Positions 45,099-53,458 of a stretch of 64,000 bases of DNA are shown in pieces. Under the pieces are notes generated by a model that was not told the origin of the DNA, made no database searches, and saw only the letters and a program-made list of their open reading frames with translations. How positions within the stretch are numbered: position 1 is the first letter of the stretch; each line of letters starts with the position of its first letter. This DNA is from Weissella kandleri (lineage in GTDB: Bacteria > Bacillota > Bacilli > Lactobacillales > Lactobacillaceae): contig NZ_JQBP01000003.1 in the NCBI RefSeq assembly GCF_001438705.1, forward strand, positions 1-64,000. Reading direction: 5' to 3'. The position numbers and the translations under genes are program-made.

Positions 45099-45116
45099 AA
45101 TATAAACTTGCTAAGC

Positions 45117-45386
45117 TTACCAAGAAGCTTTCTTAACACCAGGAATCAATCCCTTGTGGGCAAGTTCGCGGAAGTTCAAACGTGACATTCCGAACTCACG
45201 CATGTAAGCGTGTGGACGTCCGTCAAGTTGATCCCGGTTGTGCATACGAACAGGTGATGCATTACGAGGTAACTTTGAAAGACCAACATAGTCTCCAGCT
45301 TCCTTCAATGCAGCACGCTTGTCAGCATACTTTGCAACGGTTGCTTCAATCTTCTTAGCCTTAGCGATCTTTGACTTCTTAGCCAT
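45117..45386 (-). CDS. rpsN: Ribosomal protein S14, zinc-independent (C-minus) form
   Basis: 89 residues, the longer S14 form without the CxxC...CxxC zinc ribbon of the 61-residue type. Typical segments: [79 protein letters not shown]. There is no cysteine at all. In Bacillus and streptococci such copies are made under zinc starvation to replace the zinc-binding one. Its ribosome site GGAGG lies in the end of rpmG, so the two genes are translated together. Confidence 0.95.
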   Translation of the reverse strand: MAKKSKIAKAKKIEATVAKYADKRAALKEAGDYVGLSKLPRNASPVRMHNRDQLDGRPHAYMREFGMSRLNFRELAHKGLIPGVKKASW

Positions 45387-45388
45387 GA

Positions 45389-45538
45389 TTACTTAACCTC
45401 CTTGAATGTGGTAACTTTACGCAACTTTGGAGAATACTTTTTCAATTCCAAGCGGTCAGGTGTGTTACGACGATTCTTTGAAGTTAGGTAGATACGCTCA
45501 CCGGTTTCGGCGGCTTCTAACAAAATGTTAATGCGCAT
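45389..45538 (-). CDS. rpmG: Ribosomal protein L33, zinc-independent form
   Basis: 49 residues translated by hand: begins [19 protein letters not shown], continues [18 protein letters not shown] and ends [12 protein letters not shown]. The four cysteines of zinc-binding L33 (CxxC twice) are absent; at the first pair the sequence reads EAAETG. L33 identity is clear from [16 protein letters not shown]. Its gene was too short for ordinary ORF lists. Directly followed (2 bp) by zinc-free rpsN, so both replacements are made together, the pattern expected of a zinc-starvation response. Confidence 0.93.
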   Translation of the reverse strand: MRINILLEAAETGERIYLTSKNRRNTPDRLELKKYSPKLRKVTTFKEVK

Positions 45539-45589
45539 TAACATACTCCTTGAAATGTATTTGGGTGATTGCCATCCCCACTAGTGTAA

Positions 45590-45633
45590 ACGACAGGCCT
45601 AGTTGCATAGACCAGGCCCCAAGCTTGCGTCGT
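45590..45633 (-). promoter_or_regulatory. Structured 5' leader of the rpmG-rpsN operon
   Basis: The - strand leader can fold with ACGAC (45629-45633) on GTCGT (45590-45594) and GGCCT on AGGCC (45595-45600 with 45614-45618) inside, giving a two-part hairpin about 60-70 nt before rpmG. I do not recognise the fold as a known riboswitch or ribosomal-protein leader. Confidence 0.4.
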
Positions 45634-45659
45634 GCACAATAGCTAGTAAATTACAAATA

Positions 45660-45691
45660 GTAATATTACACGCCTTTCCCCCAAATTGCAA
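45660..45691 (-). promoter_or_regulatory. Promoter of rpmG-rpsN with an overlapping palindrome
   Basis: On the - strand TTGCAA (45686-45691), 17-bp spacer, TAATAT (45663-45668). The -10 lies inside the palindrome GTAATATTAC (45660-45669), which resembles the core of Zur-type operators (GTAATnATTAC) with one base less. Zinc control is an inference. Confidence 0.6.
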
Positions 45692-45708
45692 GCCTTTTTG
45701 GAAAATAT

Positions 45709-45728
45709 GTAAAGTAAATTTACTTTAC
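45709..45728. repeat. Perfect 20-bp palindrome upstream of rpmG
   Basis: GTAAAGTAAA followed by its exact complement TTTACTTTAC, with no spacer. It lies 18 bp upstream of the rpmG -35 and 25 bp after the end of the membrane-protein gene. It has no T-run, so an operator is more likely than a terminator. Confidence 0.7.
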
Positions 45729-45752
45729 AGGTAAAAGGTTGAACTAAGGCGC

Positions 45753-46391
45753 TTATTGCCACGTCTTTTGGACAAAATCCCAGCTCGTATACATGATAGG
45801 CCATAGGAGCATGAAGTTAATTAATTCATCAAATGCACCGGCAAATGGCCACCCCAATAATTGAATAATTAACAAGGTACCAATGAAAATCAACATCAGG
45901 CCGCTTGATAGACACCACATATTGGTCAAAGAAGGTTGCAACTCAGCATCATAACTTTGTCCGACACGCAAAACTAACCCAGCAAGGCCCACATCAACCA
46001 CTAATAATAGCAAAATATACCAATTTAACCGGTCAGTGACCGAACTCAATTGTGCCATCCCCACTAATGGAAACCCCCAACGTAGGATTTGCAAAACGAT
46101 AAACCCACCTAAAAAGTTTAAAACCGCCTGTCGTTGACGCGTAAGCCGTTTATAGCTACCAAATTGCACCCATGCCCATAAAAAGACGACGATTAACAAA
46201 CTTGCCACTAAATTATACCCGACAAACAAGGTCCGAAATGGTTGATCGCGTGCTGTTAAAATAACACTCATTTGTTTTAGTGGCACATAGACCGGCCAAT
46301 TCAACACCCCAATGAAAGGTGTCAATAGCATCAAAATACTCCCTAATAGACCACAAGCCCAAATATATTTGTTTTGCCACCATTGTTGCAT
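45753..46391 (-). CDS. Six-TM membrane protein, DUF998-like
   Basis: 212 residues with six hydrophobic segments (about 11-31, 58-76, 90-108, 125-142, 156-178, 187-205). Layout and length resemble the DUF998 family, but I see no motif that proves it. Function unknown. It starts 2 bp after pepT and closes the operon trmK, nif3-like, pepT, this gene. C-rich + strand composition fits its neighbours. Confidence 0.6.
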   Translation of the reverse strand: MQQWWQNKYIWACGLLGSILMLLTPFIGVLNWPVYVPLKQMSVILTARDQPFRTLFVGYNLVASLLIVVFLWAWVQFGSYKRLTRQRQAVLNFLGGFIVLQILRWGFPLVGMAQLSSVTDRLNWYILLLLVVDVGLAGLVLRVGQSYDAELQPSLTNMWCLSSGLMLIFIGTLLIIQLLGWPFAGAFDELINFMLLWPIMYTSWDFVQKTWQ

Positions 46392-46393
46392 AC

Positions 46394-47629
46394 TTAATTG
46401 CCACCTTCTTTTACATTAATTTCAATAATCTTTAAAATACTCTGGTAGGCTTTTTCCATTGTTTCCACGGACACATATTCATAACGACCATGCATATTTT
46501 CGCCCCCAGCAAACAAATTTGGTGTTGGCAAACCTAAAAAGGTAATCTTTGAGCCATCCGTACCACCACGAATGGGTTCAATAATCGGTTCAATCGCTAA
46601 TGCCTCTAAAGCCTGCTGTGCTAATTTCACTGGATACATATTATCCTTTAAGACTTCACCCATATTATAGTATTCGTCATTTAATTCAACTTGAATTCGT
46701 TCCGTTTGAAAACTTTGATTCATCTTTTGCGCAAGTTCTTTTAGATACTGTTTACGCTGATTAAACCGCGTCCGGTCATGGTCACGGACAATATACTCCA
46801 GGGTGGCATGCTCGGGCGTTCCTGTTAAATTAGTTAAATGCCAAAAGCCTTCTCGTCCGGCTGTGTTTTCTGGCCGGTCATGCTCAGGTAACTGGTTATG
46901 ATAATCGATTGCGACCTGTAAAGCATTGACCATGAGATTTTTCGCTGACCCTGGATGCACATTTAAGCCTTGAATTTGTACCTTCGCTGCTGCTGCCGAG
47001 AAGGTTTCCCATTCAAGTTCACCCAACGGACCACCATCCACCGTATAAGCAAAGTCTGCCCCAAAGTTCTGCACATTAAAGTGGTCAGCGCCAGTCCCAA
47101 TCTCTTCATCTGGACCAAAAGCCAACATAACCCGACCGTGTTTAATATCTGGATGTTGAATTAAATACTCAGCAGCACTCATAATTTCAGCGACTCCCGC
47201 TTTATCATCAGCACCTAACAATGTTGTCCCATCCGTCGTAATCAATGTTTGTCCCTGATATTTTAACAAACTTGGAAATTGCTTAGGGTCGAGCGTAAGC
47301 TCATCATTTAACTGAATGACGTCGCCATTATAATTTTCAATAATCTGGGGATGGACTGATTCCGCGTTAAAATCAGCTGTATCCACGTGGGAAATTAAGC
47401 CAATAGTTGGAACGGAGTAATTCAGATTACTGGGTAGTTCCGCAAAGACATATCCGTCAGCTTGGGTCGTAACATGTTGCAAACCAATTGCCACCAACTC
47501 TTCTTTTAATTGATTTAAAAAAGCGACCTCTTTTGGATCAGAAGGAATGGTTGTACTGTTGGGATTTGAACGTGTATTAACTTTTACATAGCGCAAAAAG
47601 CGTTCAACTAGTTCTTGGCTAATTGTCAT
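46394..47629 (-). CDS. pepT: Peptidase T (tripeptide aminopeptidase)
   Basis: 411 residues, M20B zinc aminopeptidase acting on tripeptides in the cytosol. Motifs: ISHVDTADF (His, Asp; about 79-87), [16 protein letters not shown] (bridging Asp, about 140), [14 protein letters not shown] (catalytic and ligand Glu, about 175), [30 protein letters not shown] and late [30 protein letters not shown] with the last His. All ligands are present. Third peptidase of the window after the M42 enzyme and PepV. Confidence 0.95.
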   Translation of the reverse strand: MTISQELVERFLRYVKVNTRSNPNSTTIPSDPKEVAFLNQLKEELVAIGLQHVTTQADGYVFAELPSNLNYSVPTIGLISHVDTADFNAESVHPQIIENYNGDVIQLNDELTLDPKQFPSLLKYQGQTLITTDGTTLLGADDKAGVAEIMSAAEYLIQHPDIKHGRVMLAFGPDEEIGTGADHFNVQNFGADFAYTVDGGPLGELEWETFSAAAAKVQIQGLNVHPGSAKNLMVNALQVAIDYHNQLPEHDRPENTAGREGFWHLTNLTGTPEHATLEYIVRDHDRTRFNQRKQYLKELAQKMNQSFQTERIQVELNDEYYNMGEVLKDNMYPVKLAQQALEALAIEPIIEPIRGGTDGSKITFLGLPTPNLFAGGENMHGRYEYVSVETMEKAYQSILKIIEINVKEGGN

Positions 47630-47653
47630 GATAAAGCCTCCTTAATTTATTTT

Positions 47654-48457
47654 TTATACAAGATATTGATATGGATCTGTATTCATGGCTGAGAGAAAAA
47701 CCGCATTTAATTCCCAGCCATACGCGTGTTGCCAAATCTGAATTTGTTCCACCATTTTTGCTTTAACAATCGCTTCCATATGGTGATCAGGATCAATCAC
47801 CGTAAAGTCATCAGCAATCACATCATGTCCAATATGGTAGTACAAATCAGCCGTCACTAATACATCTGCCCCCGCTTGTTGGGCTTGGCGATAATGATCG
47901 CCACCATCACCGCCAATGACTGCGACAGTTTGAATTGAACGCTCTAAATCGGGTCCAATCACGCGCACCGCTGCAACGTTAAACAAATCTTTTAAAGCTT
48001 GCGCATAAGTGCGTACGGTTTTGGGCTGTTCTAATTGCCCAATCCGACCTAAACCAGATTTGCCATCCGCATTAGGAATTAATGGCCGCGGATTTTGAAT
48101 CTGCAAAGCCTCAGCCAACCAATCATTCATCCCCCCCACTGCAGCATCTAAATTCGTATGCGCACTATACACGACAATGTTGTGCCTCAACAAATCGGCA
48201 TACATTTGATTTTGCGGGCGACTCAAGTCCAAAGTCCGCGCTGGATGAAACATTAGTGGATGATGGGAAAAAATAAAATCAACGTCCTTATCAATCGCTT
48301 CTTGCACCACCTCAGGCCGAACATCTAAAGTTGTCATCACCCGGTCAATGGATTGATCAGCACGCCCCAGTTGTAACCCCACAACATCACGCTCCCACGC
48401 CAAATTGACTGGCGCTAAAGCTTCAATTGCATCAATCAATGTTTGAGCTTGCATCAT
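47654..48457 (-). CDS. Nif3-like dinuclear metal protein (YqfO family)
   Basis: 267 residues, short form without the PII-like insert found in Bacillus YqfO. Markers: LAPVNLAWERDVVGLQLG, VMTTLDVRPEVVQEAIDKDVDFIFSHHPLMFHPAR (paired His ligands), VVYSAHTNLDAAVGGMNDWLAEAL, VIGGDGGDHYRQAQQAGADVLVTADLYYHIGHDV. The family forms toroidal hexamers and may act as a GTP cyclohydrolase-like or regulatory metal enzyme; function is not settled. Lies 1 bp after trmK, as yqfN-yqfO in Bacillus. Confidence 0.9.
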   Translation of the reverse strand: MMQAQTLIDAIEALAPVNLAWERDVVGLQLGRADQSIDRVMTTLDVRPEVVQEAIDKDVDFIFSHHPLMFHPARTLDLSRPQNQMYADLLRHNIVVYSAHTNLDAAVGGMNDWLAEALQIQNPRPLIPNADGKSGLGRIGQLEQPKTVRTYAQALKDLFNVAAVRVIGPDLERSIQTVAVIGGDGGDHYRQAQQAGADVLVTADLYYHIGHDVIADDFTVIDPDHHMEAIVKAKMVEQIQIWQHAYGWELNAVFLSAMNTDPYQYLV

Positions 48458-48458
48458 A

Positions 48459-49148
48459 TTAATTTAAGACCTCCTCAATCAAATTCAACTGGCTTTCATA
48501 CGCTTGATACGCAGAATTTTCAACTTGGCCAGCTTTTTGCATCTGCGCTAATAATTTTTTCAAACGTTTAGACTCTCGCTGCCAATATTGTTGCCAAGGT
48601 GCTGTCCGTCGCTTTAAATTGAATGGTCCAAACATTAATTCTGCTGGTGAATATTGAACTTCACCCGGTTGAGCCACCAAAATTTCATAATAGTGACCGT
48701 CATCAAACAAAATAGTTTCATCCACCAACTGATAATGGTGATTTTGCAACCAGTCGCGCACCATGTGAACGTCCGTATTAGGTTGTAAAATCAAATGTGT
48801 ATAAGCATCCCGTTTCGAAATGCCCGCCGTTAAAATCTTATTAATCAATTGTCCGCCCATGCCGGCAATGACCGCTGTATCAATTTGGTCTTCCGGTTGC
48901 ACCACCGCAAAACCATCTCCCAAACGGGTCACTAACTGCGACCCAAAGTGAAATTGCGCTTGCATTTGTTGTGCATTCTGGAGTGGTCCGACCGCCACTT
49001 CGCCGGCAACCGCGTATTCAATGTGCTGATTTAACAAAAGGTGGGCTGGTAAATAGGCATGGTCAGACCCAATATCTACAAGGCGTGCCCGTGCCGGTAC
49101 AAATTCAGCAACGGCTTGTAAGCGTGGTGATAATTTAATTGCGTCCAT
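48459..49148 (-). CDS. trmK: tRNA (adenine-22-N1)-methyltransferase TrmK
   Basis: 229 residues. Methylates A22 in certain bacterial tRNAs using SAM. Typical: LSPRLQAVAEFVPARARLVDIGSDHAYLPAHLL (SAM-binding motif I with DIGSDHAYLP), AVAGEVAVGPLQNAQ, RLGDGFAVV, TAVIAGMGGQLI and LILQPNTDVHMVRDWLQNHHY, then a C-terminal coiled-coil region (about 175-229). First gene of its operon; the leader has an extended -10 TGCTAAAAT about 65 bp upstream. Confidence 0.93.
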   Translation of the reverse strand: MDAIKLSPRLQAVAEFVPARARLVDIGSDHAYLPAHLLLNQHIEYAVAGEVAVGPLQNAQQMQAQFHFGSQLVTRLGDGFAVVQPEDQIDTAVIAGMGGQLINKILTAGISKRDAYTHLILQPNTDVHMVRDWLQNHHYQLVDETILFDDGHYYEILVAQPGEVQYSPAELMFGPFNLKRRTAPWQQYWQRESKRLKKLLAQMQKAGQVENSAYQAYESQLNLIEEVLN

Positions 49149-49350
49149 ATTGTCATCTCCTCAATAGCATCCCCTAAGTGAGGAATTGTAATTTAATAGT
49201 ATCTATTTTAGCATAAATTCACCTTGCACCCATGCTCGGTTCTCTTTTCCCAACTTGGCTTAACATACCCATAATCCGCTTTTTTTCGGATAAAAAAAGC
49301 ACAACTCAGTTAGATTTTAACCAAATTGCACCCATAATTTAAATTCAAGT

Positions 49351-49776
49351 CTAACGCTTTAACTCTGGGAACCATAATTTAATTTCCCGTTCGGCATTCT
49401 CTGGCGTATCAGATCCGTGGACCACATTGCGGACTTCATCCCCAGGCCAGTCACGGCCAAAGTCACCGCGAATGGTTCCAGGGGTCGCTTCAGTCGGATT
49501 TGTCGTTCCCATCAAAGTCCGCCATCCCTTCACAACATTGTCTCCTTCAACTACCATCGCGACTACTTCATTTTCCATCATATACTTTAATAGACCAGGG
49601 AAAAAGGGCCGTCCTACTAATTCTGCATAATGTTGACGTAATAATTTCTCATCCGCCTGTAGCATTTTAATAGCGATAATGTCATAACCTTTCCGTTCAA
49701 TCCGTCGAATAATTTCACCGACCTTTTTTTGGTTAACACCATCGGGCTTCACAATTGCTAATGTGCGTTCAGTCAT
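49351..49776 (-). CDS. ndk: Nucleoside diphosphate kinase
   Basis: 141 residues; balances NTP and dNTP pools through a phospho-histidine. MTERTLAIVKPDGV at the start, then RKGYDIIAIKML, YAELVGRPFFPGLLKYM, VVAMVVEGDNVVKGWRTLMG, PGTIRGDFG and catalytic His in NVVHGSDTPENAERE. ATG 49776 is chosen rather than the one at 49845 because GGAGG stands just before it and the family always starts here. It has its own promoter with a cre site at the -35 side. Confidence 0.95.
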   Translation of the reverse strand: MTERTLAIVKPDGVNQKKVGEIIRRIERKGYDIIAIKMLQADEKLLRQHYAELVGRPFFPGLLKYMMENEVVAMVVEGDNVVKGWRTLMGTTNPTEATPGTIRGDFGRDWPGDEVRNVVHGSDTPENAEREIKLWFPELKR

Positions 49777-49806
49777 TTCAATTTTCCTCCAGTTCATAAT
49801 ATCAAT

Positions 49807-49844
49807 ATTATAACGAAAAATACGCCTAAATGTAATCGTTTTCA
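49807..49844 (-). promoter_or_regulatory. ndk promoter region with a perfect cre site
   Basis: On the - strand TATAAT at 49807-49812 is the -10; TTACAT 17 bp upstream is a weak -35. The cre TGAAAACGATTACA (49831-49844; TGTAATCGTTTTCA on the + strand) matches the CcpA consensus at all defined positions and overlaps that -35. It lies also 9 bp beyond the stop codon of the preceding gene. Confidence 0.7.
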
Positions 49845-49852
49845 CTTAATAT

Positions 49853-50599
49853 TTAATTTTTACTTAAAGGACGCCGTGAATAAAGGCTTTGTTGCTTAGT
49901 TTCCAAACCGTATAATAGCACAGGTTGCACCTTCACTAAATTGGCACCGGCTTTATGCTTACCATTATCGTTTGCATTGGTATCAGTATTATGGTGCATA
50001 TTATTCCCCGAAGTATGCCGCTTCTTTACTGCATTATTTTGGGACTCAATTTTTTTACTATGATGAACTTTAACATGCTCAGTAGCTTTTTTAGGTTCTA
50101 ATCGCGTGTCCGGTTTAGGCGTTTTGTTTTTAGCCGGGCGCGCTTTTTGCGCCGACATTGCTTTAGGTTCAGCTTTAACGCTAGCATCACTCGCCGTTTG
50201 TTGAGATTCGACTAGCTGTTGAGGTTTCTTCGTCTCTACCTTAGCAGTCGAATTAGCAATCGCCGGCTTTTGCACCTTAGCCTCTGTAGGTTGAGCAGCG
50301 CTTTTTGTCACTGTAGTAGCAATTTTTACATCGTCTTCAATTAACAGATATGACTCAACTTCACGCCATTGCCAGCGTCCCTTAAACTGTTGCAGGGCTT
50401 TACGCCATTGCACCAAATAAGCAGCTTGAGCTTTTTTTTGATGGGCTTTTGGAATTGCCACTTTGGTAATGGTATATCGCTTTAAAATTTGTAAATCGGC
50501 GTTGTCCGCGACCCACTGTTCGATCAGCTTCAAACTGGGAATTTTTGCATCAACCTCCGGATGAAGCTTAATCCAATTAATTGTCTTTTCTTTTACCAT
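49853..50599 (-). CDS. Basic low-complexity protein of unknown function
   Basis: About 249 residues. The first 95 (VKEKTINWIKLHPEVDAKIPSLKLIEQWVADNADLQILKRYTITKVAI ... QWREVESYLLIEDD) look like a small folded domain; the remainder is disordered, rich in Lys, Ala, Gln, Thr and Pro, with histidine runs near 205-215. Not recognised. ATG 50599 is preferred, with GAGG 9 nt upstream; TTG 50614 and ATG 50605 are alternatives. It follows the TPR gene with overlap and is read with it. High positive charge could mean nucleic-acid or cell-wall contact; this is only a guess. Confidence 0.65.
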   Translation of the reverse strand: MVKEKTINWIKLHPEVDAKIPSLKLIEQWVADNADLQILKRYTITKVAIPKAHQKKAQAAYLVQWRKALQQFKGRWQWREVESYLLIEDDVKIATTVTKSAAQPTEAKVQKPAIANSTAKVETKKPQQLVESQQTASDASVKAEPKAMSAQKARPAKNKTPKPDTRLEPKKATEHVKVHHSKKIESQNNAVKKRHTSGNNMHHNTDTNANDNGKHKAGANLVKVQPVLLYGLETKQQSLYSRRPLSKN

Positions 50600-50610
50600 C
50601 CCCATTGACC

Positions 50611-51894
50611 TCAATCTTCCAAATCATCTTTTAATAATTCGTATTCATAAGCCATTTCCGTATCATCTGGTTCAGCTTGTAAATAAGCAGCCAAGTTTTT
50701 TTGCATCATCGGCCGATTACCCGCCTCACGATAATAAGCATAGGCCTGCTTTAAGAAGTCCGGAGTCGTTTGCAATAGTGGTAAGGCTGCTTGCCAATAT
50801 TGGTCAGCCATCGCATAATCTTCTAATTCAGTATAAGCTTGTGCCAAATTCCAATAGCCAACAGCATCTAACTCGTATTCATCATCTTCTAAGGCTTTAT
50901 TGAACAAATTCACCGCTTCAATCATCTGATGATCATTCACTAAGAAGCTGGCATATGCATTAATAATGTCAGGGTGGTCAGGTAAATTCTTTAAAGCTTT
51001 TTGATACAAACGATTAGCTTGATCTACTTCCCCGAGCTGTTGTGCCACTCGTGCTCCATTCAAATATGCTTTTTCATTAAATTGATCAACTGCTAAGCCA
51101 GCCTCATAGGTGACCAAAGCCCGTTTCGGATCAGCTTTTTGTTCATATAATTGCGCCAAAGGTACGTACGCCCCAGCATATGATTGATCCTCATCCAATA
51201 ATTCTTCAAAAAGTTTAATTGCTTGTTCCTTTTGTTCATCATCCATCGTATATAACATTGCCAATTGAAACTTAACATCAGCCGTTAACTCCGTAACTGG
51301 AATTTGTTCCAAATAGCCCAGTGCTTTACGATTATCACCCAACATCGCATAAGCTACCCCAATTCTTGAAACCAAGTTGACCCCTGACCAGCTCGTAGTT
51401 CCAGCGGCAATCAAGCTCCGGTACTCTGGAATTGCTTCACCATACCGGCCAGCACTAAACCACAATTCGGCCAGCGCAAACTGAATTACCGGCTCATCGG
51501 GGGCTATTGCTTCTGCCACCTTCAACTTACTTTCCGCTACTTCATTTAAACCTTCCGATTGATATAAATCGGCTTGAACTAACAGTGCTTCTAAATAAGC
51601 CTCCGAAGTTGGTTCAATCACGGATAAATAATTTAAAGCCGCTTCAGTATCGTCATCGGCGATGGCAATTTCAGCTAACTCCGTTCGAAATAAATCTTCT
51701 TCCGGATAACGCTCCAAAAGCTTTAGTAACGTCCGTTTTGCATTTTTGGTGAAACCTAAAGCAAAAAGTTCTTCTGCTAATGAATGCAGGGTTTCATCAT
51801 CATCATGACGTAGAGCGGACGCAAATGATTTTTTAGCTGCATCTAATTGACCACGATCTAAATCGTCCAACATTTGTTCTGAATAACTCGTCAT
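50611..51894 (-). CDS. Tetratricopeptide-repeat protein
   Basis: 427 residues made almost wholly of about eleven TPR-type helix pairs, e.g. DETLHSLAEELFALGFTKNAKRTLLKLLERYP, SAGRYGEAIPEYRSLIAAG, QAYTELEDYAMADQYWQAAL and AYAYYREAGNRPMMQKNLAAYLQAEPDD. No signal peptide or TM helix, so cytosolic. Strongly acidic, in contrast to the basic protein encoded right after it. It resembles Bacillus YpiA in size and architecture; function is unknown, presumably a protein-binding scaffold. ATG 51894 is preferred because GGGGGA stands about 9 nt upstream. Confidence 0.85.
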   Translation of the reverse strand: MTSYSEQMLDDLDRGQLDAAKKSFASALRHDDDETLHSLAEELFALGFTKNAKRTLLKLLERYPEEDLFRTELAEIAIADDDTEAALNYLSVIEPTSEAYLEALLVQADLYQSEGLNEVAESKLKVAEAIAPDEPVIQFALAELWFSAGRYGEAIPEYRSLIAAGTTSWSGVNLVSRIGVAYAMLGDNRKALGYLEQIPVTELTADVKFQLAMLYTMDDEQKEQAIKLFEELLDEDQSYAGAYVPLAQLYEQKADPKRALVTYEAGLAVDQFNEKAYLNGARVAQQLGEVDQANRLYQKALKNLPDHPDIINAYASFLVNDHQMIEAVNLFNKALEDDEYELDAVGYWNLAQAYTELEDYAMADQYWQAALPLLQTTPDFLKQAYAYYREAGNRPMMQKNLAAYLQAEPDDTEMAYEYELLKDDLED

Positions 51895-51937
51895 TTCTCT
51901 CATCCCCCACAATTTTAATTTTCAAAGATACATCCCC

Positions 51938-52081
51938 TTATTTTGCGGAATGTTGTGCCCGCGCTTTTTCTAATAACGCTTTTTTGGCAGCCATTTTAGC
52001 TTGCGGGTTTGGTTTAACCTGACCCTGCTGCGCAGCCCCGCGAGCAAAGTCATTACTTTTAATTGATCCCTTGGCGGTCAT
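51938..52081 (-). CDS. 47-residue small basic protein
   Basis: Translated by hand: MTAKGSIKSNDFARGAAQQG, then QVKPNPQAKMAAKKALLEKA and RAQHSAK. It has AAGAAGG 9 nt before the ATG and lies inside the operon, 38 bp after the ECF S component and 43 bp before the TPR gene. Net charge is strongly positive and the second half is probably one helix (PQAKMAAKKALLEKARAQ). Not recognised. Confidence 0.6.
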   Translation of the reverse strand: MTAKGSIKSNDFARGAAQQGQVKPNPQAKMAAKKALLEKARAQHSAK

Positions 52082-52119
52082 TTTATCTAACCTTCTTTCT
52101 CTTTCTCGATCGGATTCAT

Positions 52120-52659
52120 TTAATTAAGTCGCTTTAAATACCGTATTAAAACGGGCCGCAAAATTATGGCAATGCTAAAACCAGCCAAAACTTGGAGCAC
52201 ATTAGTCGCCAATTCAGCCGTGGAAATCGTCAATGCGGTCGCTAACGTGGCATGATTTAATAATTGTAACCCAATTCCAAACAGCCAGTATCCCGCCAAC
52301 ATGACACTTCCACCTATAATTGCGCTCAACACCAAACCAAACCAAGTTGAGCGCTGTTTAGCACCGACAGTTTGCCAACAGACGCCAATTAAATAACCTT
52401 CCAGTCCATGAATAATTAATGAACCTAGCATCCATTGCGGGTAACCAGCGAATAAGTCTACTAATAAACCAGTAATTCCTCCAACAGCACCACCAATGCG
52501 TGGGCCAAAGAGCCACCCTGCTAAAAAGATTCCGACTTCCACTAAACTAATAAAACCGGTCGGCGTGGGCAAACGCAAAAATATATTTAACAAAATATTT
52601 AAAGCGACTAACAGCCCTACAATTGTCAGCCGATAAGTTGGTTTAAGATGAATATTCAC
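52120..52659 (-). CDS. ECF transporter S component, vitamin uptake
   Basis: About 179 residues, five to six TM helices: LTIVGLLVALNILLNIFLRLPTPTGFISLVEVGIFLAGWLFGPRIGGAVGGITGLLVDLFAGYPQWMLG is the ECF_trnsprt pattern of substrate-binding S subunits. GTG 52659 is preferred as start: AAGGAG stands exactly 6 nt upstream, while the ATGs further up lie in the kinase gene. It overlaps the kinase gene end by 17 nt, which points to a shared substrate: pyridoxine (PdxU-like) or hydroxymethylpyrimidine. The shared ECF module genes are elsewhere. Confidence 0.8.
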   Translation of the reverse strand: MNIHLKPTYRLTIVGLLVALNILLNIFLRLPTPTGFISLVEVGIFLAGWLFGPRIGGAVGGITGLLVDLFAGYPQWMLGSLIIHGLEGYLIGVCWQTVGAKQRSTWFGLVLSAIIGGSVMLAGYWLFGIGLQLLNHATLATALTISTAELATNVLQVLAGFSIAIILRPVLIRYLKRLN

Positions 52660-53458
52660 GATTTGCTCCTTGCCATACATTACCTTGCTGTTCATTAATT
52701 GTAAGCCCTGCTTCAATTGCATGTTGCACGAAAGTTTTAGCTTGCGCGACAGCTGTTTCCAACGAATTTCCTTGCACTAAATAACTTAAAATAGCAGCTG
52801 AAAAAGTACATCCCGCCCCATTATTATTATTTGAAGTCAACTTAGGGCTCGTAAGCCATTGATTCCCATCCTGCGTTAATAAATAATCTTTGGCCATTGG
52901 ACCAGCCAAGCGGTGTCCACCTTTAATGACAACACTCTGCGTTCCAGTCTGCAGTAGTGCTTGTCCCGCTCGGGCGACAGTCTGTTCATTAACCAATGCT
53001 TGTCCCGTTAATTGCATCGCCTCGGTTAAATTCGGGGTAATAATGGTCGCTAAAGGAAAGAGTTCACGTAAATAAGCATCCCTTAGTCCCACTGCGGCAT
53101 CAGTTTGTGCCTCTTTAAAGACTAAGACCGGATCGACCACCACTGGAATTTTTTCCGGCAATTGTTTGATCCAGGTCGCCACTAATTCAACTTGTTCAAC
53201 TGTAGGCAAAAGGCCAATCTTCACCCCCCGTAGCTGAAACGCTGCTTGTTGCGATTGTAATTGATCTTGCACTAATGTAGCCGGTAGCGGTGTGATTTTT
53301 AAATTATCAGGCTGGACTGCAGCAATACTCGTCACTGTGGCTAATCCATATAATTTTAATTCATTAAAAGTGGCCAAATCTGCTTGCAGTCCGCCACCAG
53401 ATAAACTATCCGCACCCGCAATTGTTAAGACCACGGCTGGTTGATTTTTATTTTGCAT
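52643..53458 (-). CDS. Pyridoxine/hydroxymethylpyrimidine kinase (PdxK/ThiD family)
   Basis: About 271 residues, ribokinase-fold vitamin kinase. Markers: LTIAGADSLSGGGLQADLATFNEL, ATVTSIAAVQP, VKIGLLPTVEQVE, VVVDPVLVFKE, TIITPNLTEAMQLTG and the anion-hole region NNNNGAGCTFSAAI. The last has GAGC as in ThiD/PdxK proteins where a cysteine helps in pyridoxal phosphorylation. The first loop reads GADSLSGGGLQAD instead of the ThiD GSDSSGGAGIQAD, so PdxK-type activity on B6 vitamers is somewhat more likely. It overlaps the end of polA and the ECF S gene. Confidence 0.82.
   Translation of the reverse strand: MQNKNQPAVVLTIAGADSLSGGGLQADLATFNELKLYGLATVTSIAAVQPDNLKITPLPATLVQDQLQSQQAAFQLRGVKIGLLPTVEQVELVATWIKQLPEKIPVVVDPVLVFKEAQTDAAVGLRDAYLRELFPLATIITPNLTEAMQLTGQALVNEQTVARAGQALLQTGTQSVVIKGGHRLAGPMAKDYLLTQDGNQWLTSPKLTSNNNNGAGCTFSAAILSYLVQGNSLETAVAQAKTFVQHAIEAGLTINEQQGNVWQGANREYSS

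Noticed and set aside
49275..49303. ATCCG...CGGAT with runs of T and A as a terminator near ndk
   Set aside because: The stem is only 5 bp and the T-run is inside the loop; no proper order of stem then T-run in either direction.
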